Notes: generated by a model from the letters alone, not told the origin. DNA of 64,000 nt from Symbioplanes lichenis (GCF_030709675.1 NZ_JAUZQD010000005.1:248001-312000); one strand, 5' to 3'; positions 20,715 through 29,192 are shown, counted from the stretch's first letter. Made by a program: numbers and translations.

Positions 20715-21452
20715 GTGACCCCCGAACAGGCAGCCGCCAAGGCCCGTCCGGCGCTCGCGACCGTCGCCCGGGCGTTCGCCGAGTCGCCTCGCACGCTGCA
20801 GCGCGCCCGGCTGCTGGGCCTGTCCGGCTGGGCCTACCACGTGTCCGCCCGCGCGGGCGCCCTCGGCGACGTCCGCCCCGAGACGGTCGCCGCCGCCGTC
20901 GGCTTCATCGCGCCCGACGCGATCAACGACGGCTGGGAGGCCGCCGCCAAGGTCACCCCGCCCACCGAGGTGGCCGGCTGGCACCTGCACGAGCTCCGCC
21001 AGTGGGGCGCCGCCGAGCTGGGCTCCTTCCCGCGGCTCGCGCGTCTGTCCGAGCTGGCCGGTCGGGTGGTGTCGGCCGTGGACATCTCCGCTCTGCCGCT
21101 CTTCGCGGCGTGGCGAGCCGTGCCCGTGACGTCCGAGACGCCGGGCGGGCAGGCGGCGCACCTGCTGTTCCTGCTGCACGAGCACCGGCTGGGCGTGCAG
21201 GTGGTGTCCGTGCGGGCGAGCGGCATGACACCGCTGCAGGCGATCATCGCCGGGCCCGACGGGGAGACCGAGGCCGTCGCGTTCGGGTGGCAGCCGCCCT
21301 ATCCGCCGGCCGGGCCGCTCGTGCGCCGCCGGATGTGGGCCGAGTCGATCGCGGACTCGTTGAGCGGGCAGGCCTACGCGGCTCTCGACGGGCCGGAGCG
21401 GGTGGAGTTCTGCGGGCTGCTCGAAAGTCTGTCGCACCGGCTGACCTCCTGA
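20715..21452 (+). CDS. SCO6745 family (SalK-like) protein
   Basis: 245 residues from a GTG at 20715. The order AESPRTLQRARLLGLSG, RAGALGDVRPETVAAAVGFI, WHLHELRQWG, then LPLFAAWRAVPV and RRMWAESIADSLSGQAYA, matches the SCO6745/SalK family: an all-helical protein with a winged-helix-like part, widespread in actinomycetes and of uncertain role. It lies 43 nt after the coiled-coil gene and just before the GNAT gene. Confidence 0.8.
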   Translation: MTPEQAAAKARPALATVARAFAESPRTLQRARLLGLSGWAYHVSARAGALGDVRPETVAAAVGFIAPDAINDGWEAAAKVTPPTEVAGWHLHELRQWGAAELGSFPRLARLSELAGRVVSAVDISALPLFAAWRAVPVTSETPGGQAAHLLFLLHEHRLGVQVVSVRASGMTPLQAIIAGPDGETEAVAFGWQPPYPPAGPLVRRRMWAESIADSLSGQAYAALDGPERVEFCGLLESLSHRLTS

Positions 21453-21466
21453 GGCAGGCTGTCGGC

Positions 21467-22795
21467 GTGTCCTCCGACCTGCCTTCCGGCGTGCCCGCTG
21501 ACCGGCCCTCCGTCTCGCCCTCCACCTCGGCTTCCGCTTCACCTCCCGCCTCGCCTTCCGGCTCTCCCTCCACGTCGCCTGCCGTCGCGTCCTCCGCCTC
21601 GCCTGCCGTCGCGCCTCCCGCCTCGCCTGCGGTTTCGCCCTCTGGCCTTTCCGCCGGGGCTCTTCCCGTCGGGGCTCCTCCCGCGGGGCCTCTTCCCGCC
21701 GGGTCGCTTCCCGTCGGGGCTGCTCCCGCGGGGTCTCTGCCCGCCGGGTTTCTTCCCGCCGGGTGGAGCACGCGGCGGCCGACGCTCGACGATGTCGATG
21801 AGCTGCTCGCGCTCTGCCACGCCAGCGACCTCGCCTCGGTGGGGGAGCCGGACTTCACGCCCGACGACATTCGCGAGGGCTTGACCGGGCCGAACACGGA
21901 CATGAGCCGGGACTGCTGGGTGGCGCTGGACACGGCCGGCGCCATCGTGGGCTGGGGCTATCCGGGCAATGCGGACCGTGGCGACCGGGATTTTCTCGAG
22001 GTCTACGTGTGGCCGGGGCGCGGGGAGCCCGCTCTGCGGCCGCTGCTCGACCTGCTGCTCGCGCGGGCGGCCGAGCGGGGAGCCGCCTTCGGGCATGACA
22101 CCTATCACGTACGGGCGGGGGCGGTCCCGACCGAGCAGGCGTGGATCGCGACCCTGACTGACGCGGGGTTCAGCTTCGTCAAGCAGCACGCGCGGATGAC
22201 GGTGGCGCTCGATGCCCTGCCCGCGGCGGTCGACGGGGACCAGGTGGCCGGGCCCGCGGCGGTCGACGGGGGGACGGTGGCCGGGCCCGCGGGCTTCGTG
22301 TCGCCCGGTGGCGTGACTGTGCGCCCGGTGTTGCCTTCGGAGCTGCGGCGCTTCCACGCGACGATCGAGGAGGCGTTCCGGGACACGGATCATCACGCGA
22401 CCGACTACGAGACGTGGCTCGCCCGGGTGCACGCCGAGACGAGCGTGTCGTGGGACGAGTGGCTCGTCGGGCTGGTCGACGGGGAATGGGCGGGCGTGCT
22501 CCAGTCGTCGGACTCGTCGGCGGGCGACGGCGAGGGGTGGGTGCGATCGCTGGCGGTGCTCCGGGCGTACAGGCGGAGGGGTGTGGGTGAAGCTCTGCTG
22601 CGGCGGGCCTTCGCGATCTATGCGGCCAAGGGGCGGTCGAAGGCCGGGCTGGGCGTGGACATGGCGAATCCCACCCGGGCCGCGCGGCTCTATCACCGGG
22701 TCGGCATGACGCCGCTCTATCGGGCCGACATCTATCAGCGGACGGTCCAGATCTCCGGCGTCGACGTGCGGGCCGGGCGGGGCCGCACGTCCTGA
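21467..22795 (+). CDS. Tandem GNAT N-acetyltransferase with low-complexity N-terminus
   Basis: 442 residues from a GTG at 21467. Residues 1 to about 100 are only Ser, Pro, Ala, Gly, Leu and Val in short degenerate repeats (SPAVAPPASPAVSPSG, LPAGSLPVGAAPAG). A first GNAT-like half follows (WSTRRPTLDDVDELLAL to about residue 245). The second half is a complete GNAT domain with the acetyl-CoA loop AVLRAYRRRGVGEALL and LGVDMANPTRAARLYHRVGM. The substrate is unknown. The last ~19 residues come from a duplicated DNA segment copied from the end of the convergent neighbour. No better start exists after the repeats, so the tract is probably translated. Confidence 0.82.
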   Translation: MSSDLPSGVPADRPSVSPSTSASASPPASPSGSPSTSPAVASSASPAVAPPASPAVSPSGLSAGALPVGAPPAGPLPAGSLPVGAAPAGSLPAGFLPAGWSTRRPTLDDVDELLALCHASDLASVGEPDFTPDDIREGLTGPNTDMSRDCWVALDTAGAIVGWGYPGNADRGDRDFLEVYVWPGRGEPALRPLLDLLLARAAERGAAFGHDTYHVRAGAVPTEQAWIATLTDAGFSFVKQHARMTVALDALPAAVDGDQVAGPAAVDGGTVAGPAGFVSPGGVTVRPVLPSELRRFHATIEEAFRDTDHHATDYETWLARVHAETSVSWDEWLVGLVDGEWAGVLQSSDSSAGDGEGWVRSLAVLRAYRRRGVGEALLRRAFAIYAAKGRSKAGLGVDMANPTRAARLYHRVGMTPLYRADIYQRTVQISGVDVRAGRGRTS

Positions 22796-22863
22796 CATAG
22801 CGGACGGTCTAGATCTCCGGCGTCGACGTGCGGGTCGGGCGGCGGCGCAGCTCCTGGACATAG
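22739..22863. repeat. 62-bp imperfect tandem duplication at a convergent gene junction
   Basis: Copy A is 22739-22800 and copy B is 22801-22863. They differ at only a handful of positions plus one 1-nt gap. Copy B is the natural C-terminal coding end of the cyclotransferase gene (minus strand). Copy A is read on the plus strand as the tail of the GNAT protein, so the GNAT gene ends in antisense of its neighbour's end. Confidence 0.92.
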
Positions 22864-23294
22864 TCGTCGGGAGCGCCGGCCTTCTCGGCGGCGTTGGCGA
22901 CCTCGGAGAGGTACCACGCCGTGGGCATGCCGCCCTCGTAGCCGTCGAAGACGAACACCCCGGCGCTGACGTCACCCTCCAGCGTCGACACCCGCACGGT
23001 GAGCTTCTGATAGGTGCCCGCGGTGACGCCCTCGAGCTCCTCGAGCTGGGCCGCGTCCCACTGGTGCACGTCGTAGAGCGCGACGAAGACCCGGTCGCCG
23101 GGCGACGGCACGATCGTGGTGACAGCGCCCTCCCAGCCCAGCTCGCCCTCGCCGGCGAAGGTCAGCCGCCAGCCCTCGACCCAGCCGACCCCCACCATCG
23201 GGGAGTGCGGACAATAGGCCCGCATCCGGGCCGGATCGAGGTTTGCACCGTACGCGGCGTAATGACCCACGGCGATGACGATAGCCCGACTCAT
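22809..23294 (-). CDS. Gamma-glutamylcyclotransferase family protein
   Basis: 161 residues. The signature HYAAYGANLDPARM, the substrate-binding stretch CPHSPMVGVGWVEGWRL, YDVHQWDAAQLEELEGV and FVFDGYEGGMPTAWYL match the GGCT-like/AIG2 fold. Known members release 5-oxoproline from gamma-glutamyl compounds. I used the ATG at 23294; a TATTCT box lies 9 nt before it. A GTG at 23270 nearer the fold start is an alternative. It is divergent from lpdA, as the similarly sized Rv3304 is beside lpdA in M. tuberculosis (from memory). Confidence 0.85.
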   Translation of the reverse strand: MSRAIVIAVGHYAAYGANLDPARMRAYCPHSPMVGVGWVEGWRLTFAGEGELGWEGAVTTIVPSPGDRVFVALYDVHQWDAAQLEELEGVTAGTYQKLTVRVSTLEGDVSAGVFVFDGYEGGMPTAWYLSEVANAAEKAGAPDDYVQELRRRPTRTSTPEI

Positions 23295-23375
23295 GGTTGG
23301 TGGAGAATAGAAGCCGTGCGTGTCGAGCTTCTTCGGCACGAAGCTTACGGTACGTGACGTTGGAGGTTGTTTCTC

Positions 23376-24776
23376 GTGAGCCGCATCGTGATCATCGGTG
23401 GGGGCCCCGGCGGGTACGAGGCGGCGCTGGTCGCCGCGCAGCTCGACGCCGACGTGACCCTCGTCGAGGCCGAGGGGGCCGGTGGTGCGTGCGTGCTCTC
23501 CGACTGTGTGCCCTCCAAGACGTTCATCGCCAGCTCGGAGATCGTCACCGGCTACCGCCACAACGACCGCTTCGGCGTACGGTCGGCGGGCCTCGACGCC
23601 GTCTCGGTCGACGCCGCCGCGGTGAACAAGCGGGTCAAGCAGCTCGCCCTGGCCCAGTCCGGCGACATCCAGGCCAAGCTGGTCAAGGCCGGCGTCGACG
23701 TCGTGCACGGCACCGCCCGGCTCGGCGAGGACACCCTCGGCCACACCCACCAGGTGCTCATCACCCCGCACGGCGCCGACGAGTACGCGGTCGACGCCAC
23801 CACGGTCCTGATCGCCACCGGCGCCACGCCGCGGGTCCTGCCCACCGCCGTCCCGGACGGTGAGCGCATCCTCAACTGGCGTCAGGTCTACGACCTCGAG
23901 GAGCTCCCCGAGCACCTCGTCGTCATCGGCTCCGGCGTGACCGGCGCCGAGTTCGCCAGCGCCTATCTCGCCATGGGCGTCCGCGTGACGCTCGTCTCCA
24001 GCCGCGAGCGCGTCATGCCCCACGAGGACGCCGACGCCGCCATGGCCATCGAGCGCGTCTTCCGCGAGCGCGGCATGGAGATCCTCAACCAGTCCCGCGC
24101 CGACTCGGTCGTCAACACCGGCTCCGGCGTGACGGTCACGCTGTCCGACGGGCGTACGGTCGAGGGCTCCCACGCCCTCATCACGGTCGGCGCGGTGCCC
24201 AACACCGCCGACCTGGGCCTCCGCGAGTACGGCGTCGACCTGGGCCCGGGCGGCTATGTGACCGTCGACCGGGTCTCGCGCACCAACGTGCCGGGGATCT
24301 ATGCCGCCGGCGACTGCACGGGGGTCCTCGCCCTGGCCAGCGTCGCCGCGATGCAGGGCCGGATCGCCGTCTGGCACGCCATGGGCGAGGCGGTCGCGCC
24401 GCTGCGCCTCCGCACGGTCTCCGCCAACGTCTTCACCGACCCCGAGCTGGCCACCGTCGGCGTCTCCCAGAACGACGTCGACCAGGGCAAGGTGCCGGCC
24501 CGGCAGGTGATGCTCCCGCTGACCGGCAACGCCCGGGCGAAGATGGCGGGGCTGCAGGACGGCTTCGTCAAGCTCTTCTGCCGGCCGGCGACGGGCCAGA
24601 TCGTCGGGGGCGTGGTCGTCGCCCCGAAGGCCAGCGAGCTGATCCTTCCCATCACCATGGCCGTCGAGAACAACCTGACCGTCGACCAGCTGGCGCACAC
24701 CATCACGATCTATCCGTCGCTGTCCGGCTCGATCGCCGAGGCGGCCCGGCAGCTGATGCAGCACGAGCTGCAGTAA
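23376..24776 (+). CDS. lpdA: Flavoprotein disulfide reductase / NAD(P)H-quinone dehydrogenase
   Basis: 466 residues from the GTG at 23376 (VSRIVIIGGGPGGYEAA), 9 nt after GGAGG. FAD-binding GGGPGG, NAD-binding VIGSGVTGAEFAS, FAD motif YAAGDCTGVLAL and a dimerisation domain are present. The redox pair Cys39/Cys44 sits in GGACVLSDCVPSK, spaced as in dihydrolipoamide dehydrogenases. The C-terminus has HTITIYPSLSGSIAEAA, with His about 446 but not the usual HxHPT-E arrangement of true lipoamide dehydrogenases. It is therefore most like LpdA/Rv3303c, a quinone reductase, and not part of a 2-oxoacid complex. Confidence 0.88.
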   Translation: MSRIVIIGGGPGGYEAALVAAQLDADVTLVEAEGAGGACVLSDCVPSKTFIASSEIVTGYRHNDRFGVRSAGLDAVSVDAAAVNKRVKQLALAQSGDIQAKLVKAGVDVVHGTARLGEDTLGHTHQVLITPHGADEYAVDATTVLIATGATPRVLPTAVPDGERILNWRQVYDLEELPEHLVVIGSGVTGAEFASAYLAMGVRVTLVSSRERVMPHEDADAAMAIERVFRERGMEILNQSRADSVVNTGSGVTVTLSDGRTVEGSHALITVGAVPNTADLGLREYGVDLGPGGYVTVDRVSRTNVPGIYAAGDCTGVLALASVAAMQGRIAVWHAMGEAVAPLRLRTVSANVFTDPELATVGVSQNDVDQGKVPARQVMLPLTGNARAKMAGLQDGFVKLFCRPATGQIVGGVVVAPKASELILPITMAVENNLTVDQLAHTITIYPSLSGSIAEAARQLMQHELQ

Positions 24777-25119
24777 CGCGGCCCGGCTCGCCGCGCCTAC
24801 GGCATGGGCGTCGCACGTTTCGATGCGGCGCCCTGTCCCGGGCCGTCCCTTGATTCCCGGTGTCCGCCCGCCTCGCCATGGTGCCCTTCGCCGGCCCTTT
24901 TCCGCGTGGTGCCGTTCGCCGGCCCTTCTCCGCGCGGTGCCCTTCGCCGGTCCTTCTTCGCGTGGCGCCCTTCGCCGGCCCTTTTCCGCGCGGTGCCCTT
25001 CGCCGGCTTCTTCCCGGTGCGGCGCCCTTTCGGTGGCGCGGCGCTTTGCTGCTCGGCGCCCCGGGTTCAGCAGCGGGCCGGGCGATCAGCGGTGGCGGGC
25101 GATCTTCGGTGCGGGCGGG
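24777..25119. other. Intergenic gap, 343 bp, mostly repeat
   Basis: Between the convergent lpdA and DedA genes. I find no credible gene: open frames here arise only from the low-complexity repeat at 24880-25018. The right part (25060-25119) is plain GC-rich sequence. Confidence 0.6.
24880..25018. repeat. 28-bp tandem repeat, about five copies
   Basis: Copies begin at 24880, 24908, 24936, 24964 and 24992, the last truncated. The unit reads roughly GGTGCCCTTCGCCGGC followed by a pyrimidine-rich CCTTTTCCGCG. The period is not a multiple of three, which argues against a coding role. Confidence 0.92.
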
Positions 25120-25890
25120 TCAGCGGTGGGCGGGGCGGTCGGGGAGGGACGGGGCGTCGTGGACGGGCTCGTCCTCGGTGGCGGCGTCGTCGGCTTCGAG
25201 CTCCTCGGCCAGCTCCTCCGTGAGCTCCTCGTCGACCGCCTTGCGCCCGCCGAAGAGGGCCAGGATCCAGCCGGCCGTGCCGAAGATCACGGCCGCGGTG
25301 GCCGCGATGGCGAAGAGCCGCCAGGCCGACTGGGTGATCGCCGTGCCGCCGACGTGACCCACGAGGCCGCCGTAGGTCGCCCAGGCCACGGCGGCCCCGC
25401 CGTCGTACAGCAGGAAGAGCTTGAAGGGGTAACCGGTGCGCCCGGCGTGCCACCCCGCCGCCATGCGGCCGCCCGGGACGAAGCGGCAGAGCAGCAGCAC
25501 CAGCGGCCCCGGCCGGCGCAGGCCCCGGGTGAACCGCTCGGCGGCCCGCTTGGTGCGCGACTCCTTGTCGCCTTCCTCCGGCTTCGCGTCCGACTTCGGG
25601 GAGAAACGCCGGCGGATGGCGGCCAGCTTGCCGCTCAGCCACCGGCCGCCGCTGTGACCCGCGGCGCCCCGGCCCAGCATGAAGGCGATCGAGTCGCCCG
25701 CGAACATGCCCAGCGCCCCCACCGCGATGACCAGCGGCAGGTTGAGGTTGCCGTAGACGGTCAGGGCGCCCGACGTGATCATGATGGCCTGGATCGGCAT
25801 GACCGGGACCATGGCGTCGACGGCGATGAACCCGAAAATGGCAAGGTAGGCCCACGCCGGTGTTGCCAGAATGGTCAACAGGTCCGTCAT
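25120..25890 (-). CDS. DedA family membrane protein
   Basis: 256 residues from an ATG at 25890; a GTG at 25902 is an alternative. VTT/DedA fold: FGFIAVDAMVPVMPIQAIMI near the start, VGALGMFAGDSIAFMLGRG, the hallmark LLLCRFVPGGRMAAGWHAG, and WATYGGLVGHVGG. Several membrane helices and an acidic cytoplasmic tail (EELTEELAEELEADDA). The family acts in lipid carrier recycling or membrane homeostasis; specific substrate unknown. Confidence 0.92.
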   Translation of the reverse strand: MTDLLTILATPAWAYLAIFGFIAVDAMVPVMPIQAIMITSGALTVYGNLNLPLVIAVGALGMFAGDSIAFMLGRGAAGHSGGRWLSGKLAAIRRRFSPKSDAKPEEGDKESRTKRAAERFTRGLRRPGPLVLLLCRFVPGGRMAAGWHAGRTGYPFKLFLLYDGGAAVAWATYGGLVGHVGGTAITQSAWRLFAIAATAAVIFGTAGWILALFGGRKAVDEELTEELAEELEADDAATEDEPVHDAPSLPDRPAHR

Positions 25891-26203
25891 CGGGTCGGTC
25901 ACCTCACGGGCTCCAGGGTCCACGGCATTGTCCGCGGGCGCACCTGAGAATGGGCTGAGTACAGCATGCGCCCTGATCAGGCCCAGCTGACGGTGATGCC
26001 CGACACGCTACGTCCTTCGCCGGCCACCGGGGGTCCAAGACGCGACACCAGGCGACGACTGTCTCACACCGTGCCGCCGGGTGCTGCCCCGCTTCTGGTG
26101 CGGCCGCCGCGCGCGTACCTTGGTAGCTGCCACGCACACCGGGTCCCCCGTTCCTGGTGTCGGGCGAAAGGCGCCCACCTGGTGCAACCGGGCTTGGAGC
26201 GCC

Positions 26204-26241
26204 CGGGCCGTCGGTAGGTCCCGTACCGACGGCCCGTCTTT
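26204..26241 (+). terminator. Orphan intrinsic terminator-like hairpin
   Basis: A perfect 13-bp stem, CGGGCCGTCGGTA / TACCGACGGCCCG, 7-nt loop, followed by TCTTT on the plus strand. No gene lies upstream on that strand within 1.4 kb, so it may end a small RNA or attenuate a leader. Confidence 0.65.
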
Positions 26242-26273
26242 ACCAAGCTGATACCTACGCGCCCATTTGTGCA

Positions 26274-26298
26274 ACACGTCACTCCTACGATGACGTGT
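26274..26298. promoter_or_regulatory. Inverted repeat, possible operator
   Basis: ACACGTCA and TGACGTGT, 9 nt apart. The shape fits a dimeric regulator site; it lies about 200 bp before the TetR gene. Confidence 0.4.
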
Positions 26299-26456
26299 CC
26301 CAAAGCGCACGCTCCTTGCCCGTCGGGGCGCGACCGCGCGTGCTCGTCGCCGATGATGGCGGCACGGCTCCCGAGGGCGGCGGTGGACGATGAGCCCGGG
26401 GCGGCGGGGCGGCGGGGCTCTGGCGGGGCCGACGCGCCCGGGACCGTGCGTTCGCG

Positions 26457-26486
26457 CTGGTTGACCAGCCACTGCCTAGTTAGGGT
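26457..26486 (+). promoter_or_regulatory. TetR gene promoter with palindrome
   Basis: TAGGGT (26481-26486) is 6 nt before the ATG at 26493, so the message is probably leaderless. The palindrome CTGGTTGACCAG (26457-26468) covers the -35 zone and is a candidate self-operator. Confidence 0.5.
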
Positions 26487-26492
26487 CGGCCC

Positions 26493-27047
26493 ATGGTGAG
26501 GGACACCTACCACCACGGCGACCTGCGGCGTGTCCTGCTGGCCGAGGCCGCCCGCGCGATCGAGGAGGCGGGCCCCGCCGCCCTGAGCCTGCGCGACATC
26601 GCCCGGCGCGCCGAGGTCTCCCACGCAGCGCCCACCCATCACTTCGGCGACAAGAAAGGGCTGCTCACGGCCCTGGCGGCGGAGGGCTTCACAGGGCTGG
26701 CGGCGGCTCTCGAAGATTCCTGGGTACGCGACCGGAGCCGGCTCGAGCTGGGCGTCACCTACGTCCGGTACGCCGTGGGACACCGGGCCCACTTCGAGGT
26801 CATGTTCCACCCGGACCTGTGCCACGCGACCGACCGGAGTCTCCTCAACGCCCGCGGCCGGGTGACCCGCGCGCTCCACCTCGGCACAAACCCGGCGACC
26901 GACACCGCCACGAACCCCGAGACCGCCGGGCTGGCGTTGTGGTCGGCCGCGCACGGGCTGGCGACCCTCTGGAACGGCGGCGCCCTCCCGGCCTGCCCGG
27001 CATCCCCGGACGACACCGCCCGCGCGGTCATGGCCAAGCTCACCTGA
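26493..27047 (+). CDS. TetR/AcrR family transcriptional regulator
   Basis: 184 residues. The DNA-binding domain is clear at residues 8-55: HGDLRRVLLAEAARAIEEAG, LSLRDIARRAEVSHAAPTHH, FGDKKGLLTALAAEGF. The C-terminal ligand domain resembles the WHG/TetR_C_33 type (VRYAVGHRAHFEVMFHPDL, GLALWSAAHGLATLW). It probably represses itself through the palindrome over its promoter. Neighbouring candidates for control are the DedA gene and the unassigned transcript between them. Confidence 0.93.
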   Translation: MVRDTYHHGDLRRVLLAEAARAIEEAGPAALSLRDIARRAEVSHAAPTHHFGDKKGLLTALAAEGFTGLAAALEDSWVRDRSRLELGVTYVRYAVGHRAHFEVMFHPDLCHATDRSLLNARGRVTRALHLGTNPATDTATNPETAGLALWSAAHGLATLWNGGALPACPASPDDTARAVMAKLT

Positions 27048-27389
27048 CGCGCCGCGCCCCGCCGCTCGGGCTTATGCGTCGATGGCGCGAATGGTGATGG
27101 CAGAGCTCACTTCGGCGGGCGGGTCCGGTGCCTTACGGCGCTGTCGGGCTGATGGCTTGCGGGCCGGGTGCGGTGGCTCGCGGTTCTGTCGGAGCGGGCC
27201 CGGTAGCTCCATGGCCTGCGGGACGGGCGCGTGCGGTGGCTCGTGGCGTCCGGGGCTGGGCCGGGTGCGGTGGCTCGTGGCGTCCGGGGCTGGGCCGGGT
27301 GCGTGGCTCGTGGCTTGCAAGGCGAGCGGGCCCGGTGGCTCGCGGCGTCCAAGGCCGGGCCGGGTGTGGTGGCTTGCGGGGCGGGCGGG
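27048..27389. repeat. 342-bp gap filled by a degenerate 34-bp tandem repeat
   Basis: The best units are 27233-27266 and 27267-27300, identical over 34 bp (GCGGTGGCTCGTGGCGTCCG then GGGCTGGGCCGGGT). Diverged copies extend from about 27151 to the stop of the carboxylase gene at 27390. No gene is seen; open frames follow the repeat. Confidence 0.85.
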
Positions 27390-29147
27390 TCAGTCGTCGA
27401 TGGTGCAGATGGTGGTGCCGGCGGTGATGGTGGCGCCCACTTCGGCGGACAGGCCGTGGATGGTGCCGGCGCGGTGGGCGTGGAGGGGTTGTTCCATTTT
27501 CATGGCTTCCACGACCACGATGACGTCGCCCTCGGCCACGGTGTCGCCGTCGGCGGCGGCCACCTTGACGATGGTGCCCTGCATCGGGGCGGTCAGGGCG
27601 GCGGCGCCTGCCGTCGCGGCGGTGGCCGACCGGGCGCCCGTGCGGCGGGACTTCGGACGGACCGGCGCGCTGGTGGGCGTACCCGAGGAAGTGAGACCGG
27701 CCGGGAGGCGCACCTCCAGGCGCTTGCCGCCGACCTCGACCACCACCGTTTCCCGCTCGGGGGTCTCGGGCGCGGCGGCGGCCGGCGCGGTGAAGGCGGG
27801 GACGCCGCCCGCCCACTCGGTCTCGATCCAGCGCGTGTGGACGGTGAACGGCTCGGTGGTGAAGGCCGGGTCGCGCACGACGAGGCGGTGGAAGGGCAGC
27901 ACGGTGGCGATGCCCTCGATGATCGTCTCGTCGAGGACGCGGCGGGCGCGCTCGAGGGCCTCGGCGCGGGTGGCGCCGGTGACAATGATCTTGGCGAGCA
28001 TCGAGTCGAAGTTGCCGCCGATGACGCTGCCCGTCTCCACGCCCGCGTCGACCCGGACGCCGGGGCCGGAGGGCCAGGTCAGCGCGGTGACCGAGCCGGG
28101 CGCCGGGAGGAAGCCGCGGCCGGCGTCCTCGCCGTTGATGCGGAACTCGATGGCGTGCCCGCGGGGCTGCGGGTCGTCGGTCAGCGCGAGGGGCTCGCCG
28201 GCGGCGATGCGGAACTGCTCGCGGACCAGGTCGAGGCCGGCCGTCTCCTCGCTGACCGGGTGCTCGACCTGGAGCCGGGTGTTGACCTCGAGGAACGAGA
28301 TGGTGCCGTCCTGCCCGACGAGGTATTCGACCGTGCCGGCGCCGTGATAGCCGGCGCCCCGGCAGATGGCCTTGGCGCTCTCGTGGATGCGGGCGCGCTG
28401 CTCGTCGGTGAGGAAGGGCGCGGGGGCCTCCTCGACGAGCTTCTGGTGGCGGCGCTGCAGGGAGCAGTCGCGGGTGCCGACCACGATGACGTTGCCGTGG
28501 GTGTCGGCCAGAACCTGTGCCTCGACGTGGCGGGGCCGGTCGAGATAGCGCTCCACGAAGCACTCGCCGCGCCCGAAGGCCGCGATCGCCTCGCGGGTGG
28601 CCGACTCGAAGAGGGCGGGGATCTCCTCGAGCGTGCGGGCGACCTTGAGGCCGCGGCCGCCGCCGCCGAAGGCCGCCTTGATCGCGACGGGCAGGCCGTG
28701 CTCGCGGGCGAAGGCGACGATCTCCTCCGCGTCGGCGGCCGGCTCGGCCGTGCCCGGGACCAGGGGCGCCCCGGCGCGCTGGGCGATGTGGCGGGCCGTG
28801 ACCTTGTCGCCGAGGTCGCGGATTGCCGCCGGGGTCGGGCCGATCCAGGTCAGGCCGGCGTCGAGCACCGCCTGGGCGAAGTCGGCATTCTCACTGAGAA
28901 AGCCGTAGCCGGGGTGGACGGCGTCGGCGCCGCTGCGCGCCGCGATGTCGAGCAGCTTGTCGATGCGCAGATAGGTGTCGGCGGCGGTCTCGCCGTCGAG
29001 CGCCCACGCCTCGTCGGCCAGCCGCGCGGGCGGGGCGTCACGGTCGCTGTCGGCATAGACAGCGACGCTGGTCAGCCCCGCGTCCCGGCAGGCCCGGATG
29101 ACGCGGACGGCGATCTCACCACGGTTGGCGATCAATACCTTGCGCAC
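27390..29147 (-). CDS. accA: Acyl-CoA carboxylase alpha chain: biotin carboxylase plus BCCP
   Basis: 585 residues from a GTG at 29147. Residues 1-445 form the biotin carboxylase: [32 protein letters not shown], the ATP-grasp loop [14 protein letters not shown], and [14 protein letters not shown]. The C-terminal 70 residues are the biotin carrier domain with the biotinylated Lys in VEAMKMEQP. It carboxylates biotin with ATP and bicarbonate for the beta subunit encoded at 39.9 kb. Equivalent to AccA3/PccA-type proteins of actinomycetes. The gene is single and leaderless, with its promoter divergent from the ABC exporter. Confidence 0.96.
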   Translation of the reverse strand: MRKVLIANRGEIAVRVIRACRDAGLTSVAVYADSDRDAPPARLADEAWALDGETAADTYLRIDKLLDIAARSGADAVHPGYGFLSENADFAQAVLDAGLTWIGPTPAAIRDLGDKVTARHIAQRAGAPLVPGTAEPAADAEEIVAFAREHGLPVAIKAAFGGGGRGLKVARTLEEIPALFESATREAIAAFGRGECFVERYLDRPRHVEAQVLADTHGNVIVVGTRDCSLQRRHQKLVEEAPAPFLTDEQRARIHESAKAICRGAGYHGAGTVEYLVGQDGTISFLEVNTRLQVEHPVSEETAGLDLVREQFRIAAGEPLALTDDPQPRGHAIEFRINGEDAGRGFLPAPGSVTALTWPSGPGVRVDAGVETGSVIGGNFDSMLAKIIVTGATRAEALERARRVLDETIIEGIATVLPFHRLVVRDPAFTTEPFTVHTRWIETEWAGGVPAFTAPAAAAPETPERETVVVEVGGKRLEVRLPAGLTSSGTPTSAPVRPKSRRTGARSATAATAGAAALTAPMQGTIVKVAAADGDTVAEGDVIVVVEAMKMEQPLHAHRAGTIHGLSAEVGATITAGTTICTIDD

Positions 29148-29153
29148 GGCCTG

Positions 29154-29159
29154 AGCTTA
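29154..29159 (-). promoter_or_regulatory. -10 box of leaderless accA
   Basis: TAAGCT on the minus strand, 6 nt before the GTG at 29147; no ribosome site between. Confidence 0.55.
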
Positions 29160-29192
29160 ACGGCACCCCCCGACAAAAGCGCGTGGACGACC

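Larger units (their letters stand above)
25891..26492. other. 602-bp gap without a convincing gene
   Basis: Divergent space between the DedA gene and the TetR gene. Open frames on both strands have non-native composition and no family features. It contains a strong hairpin with T-rich tail at 26204-26241 and a second inverted repeat at 26274-26298, which suggests an untranslated transcript or a dense regulatory region. Confidence 0.5.

Noticed and set aside
24823..25947. 374-residue plus-strand frame through the 28-bp repeat
   Set aside because: Open only because the repeat and the antisense of the DedA gene lack stops in this frame; opposite the clear DedA gene.
25966..26217. 83-residue open frame in the DedA-TetR gap
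   Set aside because: No ribosome site or family resemblance, codon bias unlike neighbours, and its stop lies inside the terminator hairpin.
26008..26472. 154-residue minus-strand frame in the same gap
   Set aside because: Arg/Pro/Ala-rich with no recognisable feature; it crosses the terminator hairpin and the inverted repeat.
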